Shown: positions 46,997 through 59,856 of the stretch, in pieces | Layout of the letters: each line of letters opens with the position of its first letter | Position numbering within the stretch: the first letter of the stretch is position 1 | NCBI GenBank assembly: GCA_963682175.1 | Contig: OY821771.1 | Coordinates: 41,498,201-41,562,200, forward strand | DNA: 64,000 nucleotides | DNA from: Triglochin maritima | Taxonomy: Eukaryota; Streptophyta; Magnoliopsida; Alismatales; Juncaginaceae | Direction of reading: 5' to 3' | The notes under the pieces: generated by a model | Databases searched by the model: none | Told to the model about the DNA's origin: nothing | The model's input: only the letters and a program-made list of their open reading frames with translations | Program-made: the position numbers and the translations under genes

Positions 46997-49900
46997 TTAA
47001 GAGGACACTTTGGTGCCAATGAAATCAAAACCTGCAACAAAGAAAGCAAAGGCTTGGAAGAAGAGATATATGAAGTATCCTTTTCTAGCATAACGAACAT
47101 CGTACAGCCCACACAATGCATGAAAAAGTCCAACCCAAAGCTCCAAGAAGTGAAACCTAAAACAACAAAAATAAGGTACAAATTGGAACTTTTACGTGAT
47201 AATGGTATAATTAATTTGTCTTCTTATTGGAACAATTTTGAAAAGTCCAAAATGTTTAAAATTCACTTTTAGCATTTTTAAATTTGCCCTTAAAATTTAA
47301 AAACCAAGAAAAGAGAACTAAAGTATGCAGAGATGAAATTTCAATTGAGGGTGAAATCAATACACTTTCTTCATCATCCCCTCCTCTAATGTTGAAAGTG
47401 AAGTTTGTGACCGTATTCTTTAAACTTAGTTTCGACATCATCAAGGAGGTTGTGAGTTTGGCTTAGAAAAATGGAAACTGAACAACATGGAACAATTGCT
47501 TTTTTAAATATTTATATTATTTCATTTCGTCAACGTTTTTGTTGGTTGGGTGTGTTATTGGCTTCAGTGCTTGATCTCTCTTTTATTTTGTGGTTGGAAA
47601 TTGGAACTTAATAAGTCTCCTGTTGTATCACTTTTACTAGTCTCTTGTACCCTCAGGGGATAAATGAGTTACTTAGGCCCTTATTCTTTAATATATTGTT
47701 GGCCATTTTGGAAGAAAAAACTTGTATTTTCTTAATTGAGCTAGCTTAGGAAGAAATATGGTATCTTACTCAATTTATTTCCTTTTAATCAATAATAAAT
47801 ACTTTACTTTTTATGCTTTTAGAAGATATTTCAGCTAAAGTCCCAAAAATTTAAGTACCTTTGCCAGAACCTTTTCTGGTTTTTTTTTATGTCCTCAACC
47901 GTAAGGTTGACCTCGTTTGCCAGAAGAAGTGCATTTTTGGAATTTTGGTCAGTTTCATTGTTGGCTTGCTTGGTCTTGAGAGTGTCTCCTAACTTCTCTG
48001 TCACGATCCACTCGTTCACCCTTCCAGCCTCCAACAATCCGATCATGGCTGCTTTGATCCGGTGCAACGACATCACATTCTCAAACAGGATCCAGATCAC
48101 AACCAGATAGAAAGAACTGCATTATTAAATATCATTTTGACCAATGCTTTCATAACAATAAAGTTATTATGGTATAAACTCACACAAATGAACTATTTTA
48201 CACACCAATCACTTCTAAATCAAAAATTCTTAAGCTCTTATGATTTATATGAACTTGGTAGGATTCTTACCTTGGAGTCCCAACTGCTTTGAGAAGAGTG
48301 GTGACAAGGGGAACGTAAGCGACTCCCCAAAGTGGAATTTCAACTTCAGGAATCCACACAGAAATCGGAATTACAACACAATAGAAGATGAATGTGACGG
48401 TATGAGCCACGATCTTCCCAACAAAGAAGAAACTATAAATGACATAAAATCTCTTCCATATTGAAACTTTCTGCAATGAACATGTATAAGAGATTCTGGG
48501 TTAGATACATATGTAAATTGTTCCCTGTTGTAAGAACTCTAAGAGAAGAACTGACCTTATTTGTTATGATCTCCACTGCCATTTTCTTGAACAGGTTTGC
48601 AGGACCACAAGACCATCTATGTTGTTGGAACCTGTAAGCCTTGAAGGTGCTGGGTAATTCACTTTTTACCTATTATTGTAAACCTTTTCATTCAATAAGA
48701 CGTATTAACATTGCGATTTGCAAAGAGAGCATGAAAGATCATTTCAATTACATAGCATGAAAAACCACTTAAGGTTGATGAGGCAATGCTACTGCAACAT
48801 TGAAAGCACTATAAAGGCCTGGTTTTGTGTAATGTACGTATCTGTGGTTAAGTTGCACAACTCTATAAATGCTAATTAATTCATTTTAGTTGGGCACGCC
48901 TTCTTTCTGTTCTGAACCTAAATGTTCTGAAATGAACATGAAATTGAAAAAAACTGAGTGTGTACGCGCGCACACACGCACATATATATAAACTATTGTT
49001 ACAACGAGAAGATCCCTAGGAGAGGATGAAAGAGTGAAACAAATGGAGTTGGTTTGTGGGGTCCTAGTCCTAATTGAGTTTTAATGATGATTTAGGTGGT
49101 GTTTAGGAGGAGATGAGTTTGGACGACTGAGATGGAATGTTGATGGATGAAGGGTTGAGATGGTTTGGAGATTAGATGGATCGTGAGGATTGAGGTGAGG
49201 TGAGATATTTATTGGTGATTCTCCCTCTCTCTCACGTCTCTCTCTCTCTCCTAGTTGGTGCTCCGGCCAGAGGTGATCTACGGCTAGGCGTTGGTCGAGG
49301 GTGAAGGTGTGCTCGTGATTGTCGAGGAGGAGGTGATCATTGATCGAGCGGGAGGTTCGTCGAGGGATCGTATTTTGGGGAGAAGTGCTCGAGGAAGCGT
49401 CGTCGAGGTTCTTCGAAGGTTTCTTCAAACCTTCACGGTATGTCAAACTTGTAGTTCTAACACACTTTTGTAGTGTGAGTATTTGGAAGTCGACGGTAGG
49501 CCTTCCGGCTCGTCACAAGCAAACATGCAGCAAATTTACTGCCTGATCGGTCGACCGGTTGATCCAAACGGTCGACCGATCTTAATGAGATTTCAGGTTC
49601 TGCCTCACACTGGTCGAACGATGTCCTTGGGGCGGTCGACCGGTTGTGCATTTGAGGCAAACCTGCTGGTTTTCGGTCGAACGGGGCCCATTTGCTGTTC
49701 GACCGTGTGCACTATTGTAGGTTGGTTGGGGCGTTGACCATCTAAACGGTTGACCGCCTGTATGACTTTGTCCGACCGGTGACTTAAGTTGGAATAGTGG
49801 TTGGTTCGACCGAAGGTGGTTCAGTCGACCGGATTTGTGGTTGAGCGTTGGGAATTCCCTGGTGGGATTCGGTCGACCGAGAGTGCTCGGGGGTTCGACC

Positions 49901-52900
49901 GAATTTGTTGTTGAGAGTTGGGGGAATTCCCTGGTGGGATTCAGTCGACTGAGAATGCTCGAGGGTCCGACCGGATTTGTTGGTGAGAATGAGGGATTTT
50001 TCCCTGGTGGCTTTCGGTCGAACGGGTCCCCTTTGCCGTTCGACCGATTGGTCGTTTTGTTCGTTGAACCTGGGAGGCAACTTCTAAACGGTCGACCAGT
50101 CTCTGACTTTGGTTCGACCGAACGAGTGTGATTTGTGGGAATTGGTCGACCGATGGAGTGTCGGTCGAGGCAATTGCCCTGTGTTTGTGAGATTCGGTCG
50201 ACCGTTTGTGTCCAGTTTTGCACGTTGGAGGTGCAGTTGTTGTGGTCGTCCGTGTGGGGCGAGTGGTGGTGCTGATGTTCTTCTGGCAAGTGTGCTAGTG
50301 AGCACAAGTGTTGCGGTGGTTGAGTGAAAAATCCCTGGAGCCCCGTAACTGTGTGAGAGTTGTGGTTGCGTGAAAAAATTCTTAAGTCCAGCTTGGAAAT
50401 GTGTGTGTTGCGGTGGTTGGGTGAAAAAGCCCTGGAACCCCATAACTGTGTGAGAGCTGGGTTGACTGAAAGAGCCCTGGAGCCCAGCTAGTCTGTGCGG
50501 GGTTGGGTGAAAAAGCCCTGGAGCTCCGTAGTGCGTTCAAGTTGGGTGAAAGAGCTCTGGAGCCTGAGCATGGACCGCGTGACAAGGGTTGAGTGAAAAA
50601 GCCATGGAGCCCTTGGTTGTGTCGTGGTAGTTGCGGTTGGGTGAAAAAGCCCCGAAGCCCAACTTGACGACGAGTGTGTTGCAGTAGTTGGGTGAGAAAG
50701 TCCTGGAATCCCGTAATGGTGGTGTGTGTTGTGGTTGGGTGAAAAAACTCTGGAGTCTAGTCTGGTTGTGGTACTTTTTTGTTTGTAAAATTGCATGCTA
50801 AAGTGTTTCAGTTCATGCATTGTAGAGTTTGGCATACAGGGTTTTCTTTTGGAAACTCAGGCATTGTTGCATGTTTGCTTTTCAGGCCGTGATCGGCATT
50901 AGGTGGGGTGATGACCGAGGAGAGGAGCGTCGCTACCGGATCCAGTTTTCTCTCATTTGAGGTCGGGTGATTACTGTATTCGTTGTATAGCATTTGATTT
51001 AATCACACTTTTGAAATACTATGATGTACATATATGTTATATATGTTGGTGCACCGTCTTGTTGTTTTGAGTAATATCCTCTGTTTATTGTTGTGTTATT
51101 AAAATTTTAAATTTTTCCGCAATTTGAGGATGTTACATTGTTAGTATCATACGAGAGTATTATTTATTGGTGTTCATTGGATTTGAAAGGCAAGAGAAAT
51201 ATCTGTTGGGAAAATTTTAGCTAAAGATATATTAAGCTTTGTGTGTTTGATAATTGAGTTTAGCGAGTAAACCATAAAATATGCATGGCCTTATTGTGCT
51301 GATGTTGAACTTTCAGCACTAAGCAAAAAATAAAAAAACTGGTCATTCATGATTCAATTGTAACACAATATATTGATTTTAGGATGGAAATAAAACTTAG
51401 CACGAACCTTTATATCTCCAACATAAACAAACTTCCAACCTTGTAGACCAGCTCTAACAGCTAAATCCATATCCTCAACTGTTGTTCTGTCATTCCATCC
51501 TCCAGCTTCTGTAATGGCCGCGATCCGCCATACTCCAGCAGTTCCTGCAAATAACTTCGATCTTTTCACATTCAATGACATGAATTTAGTTGACTTTTTG
51601 CATCAAACCAAGAAAAACGAAATACTCAAACCTACCATTAAAACCAAAAAAGGCAAATGTTGAGGAGCCGGCTTCTTGTTCCACCTTAAAATGGTAGTCT
51701 AACGACATCTCTTGTATTCTTGTTAGCATGCACTCATCAGCATTTACTGTGTCAAAAATTAACAAAATTTTGCAGACGATAAATATTTTTTAAAGGAATT
51801 AATTCCTTTCATATATACCCGTCAAGTAAATTTAAAATATCCAAAACATGTTGAGCTGAATATAATGTCCACTAGCTAAGTTCTTCAGTTTCTTCTAATA
51901 CTCTCTATTAGTTGTGTCAAAACTGAAAGTTGTAAATGATATCCAGAGGTACATCAATATATAGGCACGTGTAATGGCAATATGTTCAAGATGTTGGGAT
52001 TTGTGGAAGGCATAAAAGTAAATAATCATGTAAAAATTAGAGGATATCGTGACAATGATTTTTGTGACGCTAAATTGGGAGCCAAACAATTAAAGAAGCC
52101 ACACAGCTAAATATTGAAAAGTTTAATAGAGACTACCATTGTCAAGCTGATCAGATCTACGTTATCTTGGACAAAAAAATAACTAATAATCAGCAGCTTG
52201 CCAGCTCATAAATATTTATATTTCCTGGTCAGCTAATTGCTTGATGATATCAACAATTTGCCGCATAAACAAATGATCCAAATCTGTCTCAATAATTTAT
52301 ATAGGTTAATTCATGCTCCTCTGTTGACAACTTTTGCTGAAAATAGCTTGTGTTCAAGAAATGATGAGCGTTGACTTTTTTTTAATCTTATCTCATATAT
52401 TTGTTTTTAACCTACTCAAATAAGTGTCTAATTAAGTCGTTGTCATGGATGCATGCATGTCAATTAATAAAAAGAGCTTCAATAAAAATGAGTCAATTTA
52501 CCAAACTTCCATCTGGCTTGAACCAGAGCAACATCAGGGTTGTGAACCAGGAAAGGTATGGCTCGAGCCAGAAAATTCGACTCGGGTTGAAAGTCAGCAT
52601 CGAACATGGCAACATATTCGCATGTTTCTACGTAAGAATGCTTCATTCCTTCTTTAAGTGCCCCGGCTTTGTACCCTTTCCTGTTGTCCCTCACTTGGTA
52701 GTGTATGTTCATGCCTTTGCTTCTCCATGTCCCACACTCCAATCGCACCAAATCCTGTATATATTTTTATACTCAAAATCACACCAACTCCAGTTTTAAA
52801 ACTTTCTCATTTTTAATCGCAATTGTCCGTATATTTTGAATTAGAAAAAAATGATTTTTCTGGTTAGATAGATGAGATAAGTGAAAATCATAACTAATTT

Positions 52901-54772
52901 TGGATCATCCTCATAAAATGTTTTTTATACAAATTATCTAATTTATCGTAGAATTGATCTTTGATTTTAGATAATAAAAGACATTTTTCCTGTCTCACAA
53001 AAAAAAGGACTTACTCACAAAGTGGGACACATTGACACATTGGGTTCCACGTGATTTTTTGGTAATAGGTGGAGTTAGTGTGACACATGACATCTTCTGA
53101 TTGTTTTTTTTTTTGGTGTGTGCATGTGTGGGGGTGAGTTGGGAAAGTACGACATTTTCAAGATAAAATGGTAAATTTAGGTTAAATGTTATGTTTTGAG
53201 GATGGTGGAAAGTTAATGTGGAGAGAGAGAAATGTAATTTGAGTCTACTTGATGTTTTTTTAGTTACGGAGGGAAAATGATTTGAAGCTTTGCCAGTTCT
53301 TGGGAGAAAATTAGTTTTGTGAAAAACATGCCTATTCTAGAAAATATAATGCATTATTTCTTCCCACGGCACACAGAAATCATATAAAACTCCATTTATT
53401 TAAGCGAGACCATCGCTCTAGTGCGACCAAATTGTTGTTGTCGTCCCCCATTCAAGGTGGTGATCATGATATCTCAATGTTTGATACAATATTTAACTCC
53501 AAACAGAGAATGCAAACATATACCTAATAGAATATAAATTTTCAAAAAAGTGAATTTTCTTCTGTATTTTTCAACTATATTTGTGTTACTGATTAAAAAA
53601 AAGAAACAAATAATTGCAATTTTTCGAGTTCAATAATTGAAGTTGAACCAAAAGATACACTTACGCAAACAGATATAAACAAATATATATAAACAAACAC
53701 GATCTTGCCCCTGAACTATACATTAATATCATTTTGCATATCTGAACTTTCAAAGTTGACAGTTACTCTCATGAACTTTCGTTTTGTAATACTTTGAATT
53801 AGTTGGAATTTGGGCTAGATTCAGTACTAATCCGACCCAAATTACAACAATATCTGACAATCGTTTCGATCCGAACTTTCACGTAAATATAAGTTTATGA
53901 GTGTATTAGGGATACAATGAAAAAAATTGTAAAAAAATGTAACTATGAGGGAGCCCAAAATATTACAAAACGAAATTTCAGGAGGAGAATGTCAACTTTT
54001 AAAAGTTAAGGAGTACAAAGTAATATAAAGACATAATTCAAAGGACAACTTGTATGTAATTAACCATTGTTACTAACTTTCATCATTTTTTTGTAATTAT
54101 AATTTAAAACGACTTTAATTTGTACATAACACGAAATCATACTATATGAATGTTCTATGGTTCCGCACCATGTACCTTAGAAGGGATAATCATTACTGGT
54201 GTACCTATTATAGAATGATATGTTGTCGTGCATCATTATAATAATTAAATTCGGTTATCAAACTCAAACTCAAACTCAAAATTAAAATTAAAATTAAAAT
54301 TAAAATGGGTGCAGTCTTACAAGTTACAATATTGCAGAATGTCCTTGAATTCTCTAACGTGTGACTATTCTTTAACAATAAAGATGAAGTTACAATTGAG
54401 CAATTTGAACTTCAACCATAGTAAGGTCAAAGGGAACATCTATAAATTGGCATTCACCATTTTGTTTTTGATAAATATTGATGTAAATGCACATGGGCCT
54501 CCAAAAAATAGCACGCTCTCACAAGATAAAAATAGAATTGTAAGGACGGAGCAACGGCTAATTACCTGAACAAAGGGATCAGTAGAGTCATCGAGTACTT
54601 GAATTATCATCCGATCTGTCGGCCAATCCAGCCCACATGCAGCCCCAATTGACAATTTGTACACCTAAAATAAAATCACAACACAAACCACCATATCATT
54701 ATGACTCTCAACTATCACATATTACATGTCAACTTAATTAGAGATCCTTAACTAATGAGACCCGCGGCCTAC

Positions 54773-54829
<57 letters not shown>

Positions 54830-55210
54830 AAACATGATCACAAAATTAAGTCTAACCTCTTTCTCGTTATACATAGGAATCTGAATGAGCACCATTGGGT
54901 AAGCACTGCTGCCCAATTCCAAATCGGACTTGACGGGCTCCCACTTGTGCCGCCTCTCCGGCTTGAGCCGGAACACTTTCACGACGAGGCTCACCGCGCC
55001 GACCACCACCTTCTCCACCAAAATCATCAAAGTCATAGCCAAACACGCCACGATCACGACTTGCAGCACCGGTGCTACGAAGACCACTCTTAGGTGGTCC
55101 CATCCGGTGCTCAATTCATCGACTACGGCCCCAGCACGGAGCGGCAACCACGTCCGGCCTCCCAGTAAGACCTCCGCGGCCACGGACTTGGCTGTCAGCA
55201 ACCCGTGCAT
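46997..55210 (-). CDS. CSLA glucomannan 4-beta-mannosyltransferase, nine exons
   Basis: Exons (minus): 55210-54857, 54664-54566, 52754-52502, 51746-51636, 51544-51408, 48669-48556, 48470-48271, 48116-47859 and 47156-46997. All introns are GT/AG and the frame stays open, giving 561 aa, normal for the family. Motifs of processive GT2 enzymes are DDSTD at 143-147, FDADFQPE with DAD at 203-205, TTVEDMDLA with VED at 295-297, and QQHRW at 333-337. One N-terminal membrane segment (about residues 38-68) and four or so C-terminal ones fit a Golgi multi-pass enzyme that makes beta-1,4-mannan or glucomannan from GDP-mannose and GDP-glucose. The start is supported by an in-frame TAG eight codons upstream. 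The protein ends [11 protein letters not shown]. Intron 5 (2.7 kb) holds an inverted solo LTR, and intron 1 a TA repeat. The substrate is a family inference. Confidence 0.93.
49055..51137 (+). mobile_element. Inverted solo LTR, Tekay-type subfamily A, in CSLA intron 5
   Basis: Reads TGTGGGGTCC...GATGTTACA on the plus strand, the reverse complement of the LTRs at 372, 10606 and 43926. Flanks TGGTT (49050-49054) and TTGTT (51138-51142) form a 5-bp duplication with one mismatch. The LTR is antisense to the CSLA gene. It keeps the palindrome array (about 49540-50210) and the tandem array (about 50320-50770). No internal region remains. Confidence 0.88.
54774..54826. repeat. (TA)n microsatellite in CSLA intron 1
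   Basis: 53 bp of uninterrupted TA dinucleotides. Confidence 0.95.
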
Positions 55211-56198
55211 TGGGCCGAATTCTATAATTAATATCTAAATTGCATATAACATGTTAGATGTGGTCGCTGACTTGGAACATTATACGTCTCCATGTCTCTG
55301 CTGTTGCCTTCTCTTTGCATTAATATTTTAAAAAATATGATTACAGTTTTATATATCAGAAAGACAAACGTAATCGACAGTGATCTCCATGTATTTTGTT
55401 AGCATTAATTCTTATACGTTAATTTAGTAGCGTAGGTGAATGTTGAGATATGCTCCATATATACGAGGGATAACTGAAAAGGTCGAAAGACAAATTTTCT
55501 TTCGAATTGATCAAGTTAATTAAGTTTACAATTTTCATATTTTTTTACCTTTCCATCTTTCCACATATTCAGTACGCATCGCAAATATTTGAGACAAAAT
55601 TAGTTCGACCAGAATATTTTAGGCATACGTACACCCATAATTAACTTCTTAAAAAAACACTCTTTTTTCTTGGCAAGACCAAATCTTGTTGGACCGTTGG
55701 CACACATGTGAATCACGTCTGGGCGACATGATTTTTAAGATCGAGACAAACTTGAGATGGCGAATTTTAGTGTTTTTTAAAGGAATAATCACACAAATAT
55801 TCTCCATAATGTTGAAGTTTCCATTATCACATAGATATCCCAAAATTCGACATCTCCAACTTATGCCTTCATCATGTATTTCGACCTTGATTTCAACTAG
55901 AATTAGATCCTTTTTCCCCCGGGAACGGACCTACTGATAAATTAATTAAAAGATTCATATTAGTTTTAATGCGAATATGAAAGACGTGCCATACTCTACC
56001 CATTTTCGACATGAATACACAAATGGAAAAAAATTGATGAAGTGAAAATACCAATATAGATTTAAATATTAGGTGTAATTTAAGTCAATTACATGGTGTA
56101 ATGCTAGATATTTTCCTTATTGGGAAATGATTTTCTAAAATGATATTGATTTAGCTAGCAATAATTCACAACCCTATTACAAAAGATAATGCTTTCAT
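55211..56198. other. Upstream region of the full CSLA gene
   Basis: Presumed promoter and 5' UTR of the CSLA gene. A minus-strand TTATATGC lies about 50 bp before the start codon. No convincing core promoter can be fixed, and no other gene is seen. Confidence 0.45.
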
Positions 56199-57509
56199 TA
56201 GGGGTGTCAACGCATCGAATACGAATCGGATTTGCAAACATCCGTATCCGAATATGGGAATTTTTTTAACATCCATATCTGGATCCGTATTCGACCGGAT
56301 TTTTTAATTACATCCGAATCAATATCCGACGGATCCGGATCGAATACGGGTATTATCTGTATCCGAACAAGAACATCCAGATTCGAAAATCCAATCTGAA
56401 TTCTTGTTTAACATCCGGATTCAAAAATCCAATCCCAATTATTATTTTAAGGTAATAATAATCAAAATCATAAATTTGGTTCAATTTCATAATTCAAAAG
56501 CTTGATCTAAAACTACCAAAAAATACATGCAAATTACAAAGTAATATAAACATAAATTACAAATGTTACAAAATAATGCCTACAAACACTATATCATCGT
56601 AAATCAATAAAAACTTTGTTGGGTCAACACAATCTCTCCCTCAAAACTTGCGAGCACCAGGAACATCAGCTCTATAGCTGTAATTAGACAATTCTTTCAC
56701 TGCAAATAATTGCAGAACAAATTATTCCCAAAGCCAAGGTGTTTGAGCAAGTGTCCAGTGACATATTTCACTTTCATTGAACTACAAAGCTGTTGGGAGG
56801 AATCCGATCGACCGACTCTTCCTGGATTTGCTTCCTTAACAAATATAAGCCAATATTCAACAAAAGTTGCAAAAGTATAATAGTTCAAGGAAAAATTGCT
56901 CAAGTACACTTCCTGATTGTCGTATCCATGCACATATCCTCCATTCCCGTTGAGGCTTCCATGGTGGTGCTGGTGGGAAGGAGCGAGGTGAGATAAGAGA
57001 GAAAGGGAGACGGTTCTTGATCTGGAGATCGACGACCACGACCGGGGGTTGGGTTTGATGTTTTGTTTATGGCGGAGGAGGAGGAGGCAGAGGTGGCGAC
57101 GAGGTTGGGATTGGGGTTATGGTTAGGGTTTGCCTTTGGAAGAGTGGATACTTATATTTATATGTTGGGTAAATTGTATGATATTATACTTATATTGGAT
57201 AAATTGTATGATATTATACTTATACTTATATTTGTATGTTGGATACTTATACTTATATTTACATACAAATTGTAAATTTTTAATAAATATGTATATTTTA
57301 TGTATGATATTAAATAGATAAAAATACGGATACAGATACGTATACGGATACAAATCTTATAATACAAATATTTAATCTCATATCAGATATTTTTCGGATC
57401 AGATGTATCAATATCCATATTCGCTCCGCGAGTTCCCAGATATCAAGCTTCGGATACGAATACGGACGCAGACGGATTAATCTCGGATTTCGGACATCCA
57501 CCGACCCTA
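56199..57509. mobile_element. Second hAT-like element, non-autonomous
   Basis: Left end TAGGGGTGTCAACGCATC; the right end reads TAGGGTCGGTGGATGTCC on the other strand, so the terminal repeats are weak beyond TAGGG. Flanks GCTTTCAT (56191-56198) and GCTCTCAC (57510-57517) match at six of eight bases. Subterminal parts are rich in ATCCGTATCCG and CGGATACGAA words. The interior (about 56640-57060) on the minus strand has a GA-poor leader-like stretch and a 78-aa frame (56933-56697) with no recognised domain; it may be captured host sequence. Confidence 0.55.
57150..57260. repeat. Degenerate TATACT/TATATT tandem repeat
   Basis: Short units such as TTATACTTATA and AAATTGTATGATA recur in the right part of the second hAT-like element. 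Long frames here on both strands are low complexity. Confidence 0.7.
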
Positions 57510-57750
57510 GCTCTCACCGGTGAAGGTGGATTTTTGCATTATAAACTCTACACTATAGTGTAATTACAAGTCTCATAGCATTTATTAATTCAACAATGAT
57601 GTGGCTTCTTCCTAACCATCTATTTAAGAGGGGTGATTGGGTAGAACTGGACATTTAAACTTATCCAAGAAATGGAGAAAATCCTAGTCCAGGGAATGCA
57701 TCCTTAACGGTGCAAATTTATGTAGCTAGCTAGGATTTGTGATGGAATGG

Positions 57751-58762
57751 CCGTAATTTTTTAATATAATAAAAAAAATTAAAAATTCGAAATTTAGGAA
57801 AAAAAAAAATTCCAAAACTAGGTGGATCGCGGGTGTGACCCGCGATCCGTGGGAGCACGGATCGCGGTTCCCACCCGCGATCCGTCCCTCCCGCCAAAAA
57901 TTTTTTTTTTTTTTTTTTTTGAAAATTTCACGGATCGCGGTTCAGCTGAAATTTTTTTTTAATTTTTTTTAATTTTTTAATTTCTGTTTTTCTTTTTTAT
58001 TATAATTATTTTTAATCTTTTTTAATTTTTTTTTTCAAAATATGTTTTCTAATTTATATTATTTTTTAAAAATTTAAAAATTTGTTTTTAATTTTTTCAA
58101 AAATCGACCTCCAAATCACGTCGATAACCCGACGTATTGAATTGTTAGGGTATTTTATACAATAAAAAAACAAAATTTATTTGTCAGAATAATAAATTAT
58201 TTGCAACTAAAAATTAAACAAACACTAAAACTAATTAAAACAAAAAATTGGTAACGTTGTCGAAAATTCGTAGGGTGTACACACATTACAAACAGTTTTG
58301 GAGGTCGTTACAGCAAAAAATTAAAAACACAATTATTTTTTTATATAAATAATAACAATTACAAAACATATTTTGGAAAGAAATATAATAAAAAAACTTA
58401 GTTAAAATGATTTAAAAAAAATTCAAAACATAAAACAAAAATACCCTAACATTTCAATACGTCGGGTTATCGACGTGATTTAGAGGTCGATTATTAGAAA
58501 AATTAAAAATAATTTTAAAAAATTTAGTAAAATAATATAAATTAGAAAACTTATTTTGAAAAAAAAAAGATTTTAAAAAAATTTACAAATAATTACAATA
58601 AAAAAAAAAAACAGAAAAGAAAAAACAAAAACAGAAAATAAAAAAAAAAAATTGGCGGGAACACGGATCGCGGGTCACACCCGCGATCCACCTAGTTCTG
58701 GAAAAAAAAAATCCTAAATTTCAAATTTTTAAATTTTTTTTTATTATATTAAAAAATTACTG
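57751..58762. mobile_element. MULE-like foldback element with GGATCGCGG words
   Basis: Long arms pair over most of their length: about 57751-58155 with about 58440-58762. Left end CCGTAATTTTTTAATATAAT; right end (other strand) CAGTAATTTTTTAATATAAT. Flanks carry an identical ATGGAATGG (57742-57750, 58763-58771), a 9-bp duplication typical of Mutator-like elements; the identity is 11 bp if the adjoining TG is counted. The outer arms hold repeated inverted words (GGATCGCGGG, CCCGCGATCC), with extra copies in the left arm only. No transposase frame. Confidence 0.8.
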
Positions 58763-58771
58763 ATGGAATGG

Positions 58772-59421
58772 TATGTTTTGTAGATGTCTACTAAGACTAG
58801 GACAAGAATCGAGACTAGAAGAAAATTGAGGATTGAAGACCAGAGATGTTGGGTCGGGTCTAGACTCCGACCAAACCTACCAGTTCCTGTCCGGTCCTGG
58901 ACCAGACCTGGATGACTCCTTTTTGGGAAAATTTCTTAGAAAATTTTGTTCTACCACCACTTGTTTCGTTATATACAGAAAACAATGTCAAACAAAGAAA
59001 TTACCACAAAATCAATATATAAGACAATACACGTAAGCTAAAGCATTCAAGTTCAAGTTTTGGGTAGAAGACTCAGAGCCTGTTTGGATTGTGATCCCAA
59101 ATGCCTGATCGAAGAAGGAAGCCAGCTCTTGGAAAGCATACCCCACAAGCAAACCTCATCACCCATTCTCTCCCCCTTCGATCCTGCCAATCTCGACCGA
59201 AGACCAACATTAACATGGTTGACACTTCAACTCGCATTAAACCCCCGTCGGCGGTCCCCTTTTGCTTCTGTGGAGTGTCGGCGAAGGTTTGGAAAAGGGT
59301 TGATGATGGTGTGCCAACTAGGGTTTTTTTTAATACAGTCGTGATTTGGTGAGTTATAATACTTGATTAGAAGTTCGTTTCCTTATGTTATACAATTTTT
59401 TTGCAATCATGATAAGTAGAT
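58772..59421. other. Intergenic DNA with a possible GRF-type zinc-finger fragment
   Basis: A plus-strand frame near 59101-59352 includes PPSAVPFCFCGVSAKVW and a VPTRVFF block, resembling the CxCG...W...NPGRRFF start of a GRF-type zinc finger. It lacks the later Cys and ends shortly after, so at most a gene fragment. The segment before it (GAGCCTGTTTGGATTG near 59075) looks like a transposon end. Confidence 0.3.
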
Positions 59422-59830
59422 TGTATAGAATTTCGTGTTCCTAAGCATGTATATATTTTTAAAATTTTACGCATGCATATATGATCGATTTCCATATTTT
59501 CGACGATTTCATTTACATTGGCTTATATTTATTCTAATATCATGTAATTCACATATATATTAAAATAAATAGAAGGAAATCATACCCAAACGTTCTCTAA
59601 TTTTTTTATGAAGATCCGAAGTTGAGTTTCTCGTTTAATCGTTTGCCGATTCGTCTTCAAGTGTTCACCAAACTCTAAACAATATTAGAGAGAAATTAGC
59701 TAGTCAATCAATCTCTAAATCAATGTTAGAATCTAGCTAATAACGCCCCTAAAGCTCCTGAGAATTTAATCTCCAAAAACTTGAATAATTAAAAGAATTT
59801 TGGGGACTTCCAATAGTTCGACCTATCCAG
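59422..59830 (-). mobile_element. Inverted fragment of the copia LTR family
   Basis: Starts TGTATAGAATTTCGTG and reads as the reverse complement of the copia LTR tail, including the GTTCACCAAACTCTAAACAA and GAGAGAAATTAGCTAG blocks. Quite diverged from the 24.2-kb copy. Its inner end near 59830 is approximate. Confidence 0.65.
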
Positions 59831-59856
59831 AAAAATTGTCGAACCTCTATCCTGAA

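Noticed and set aside
54755..55238. Plus-strand frames of about 100 aa over CSLA exon 1
   Set aside because: Shadows of the GC-rich exon and of the TA microsatellite; no family match.
57123..57501. Tyr/Ile-rich frames on both strands
   Set aside because: Low-complexity translation of TATACT-type repeats.
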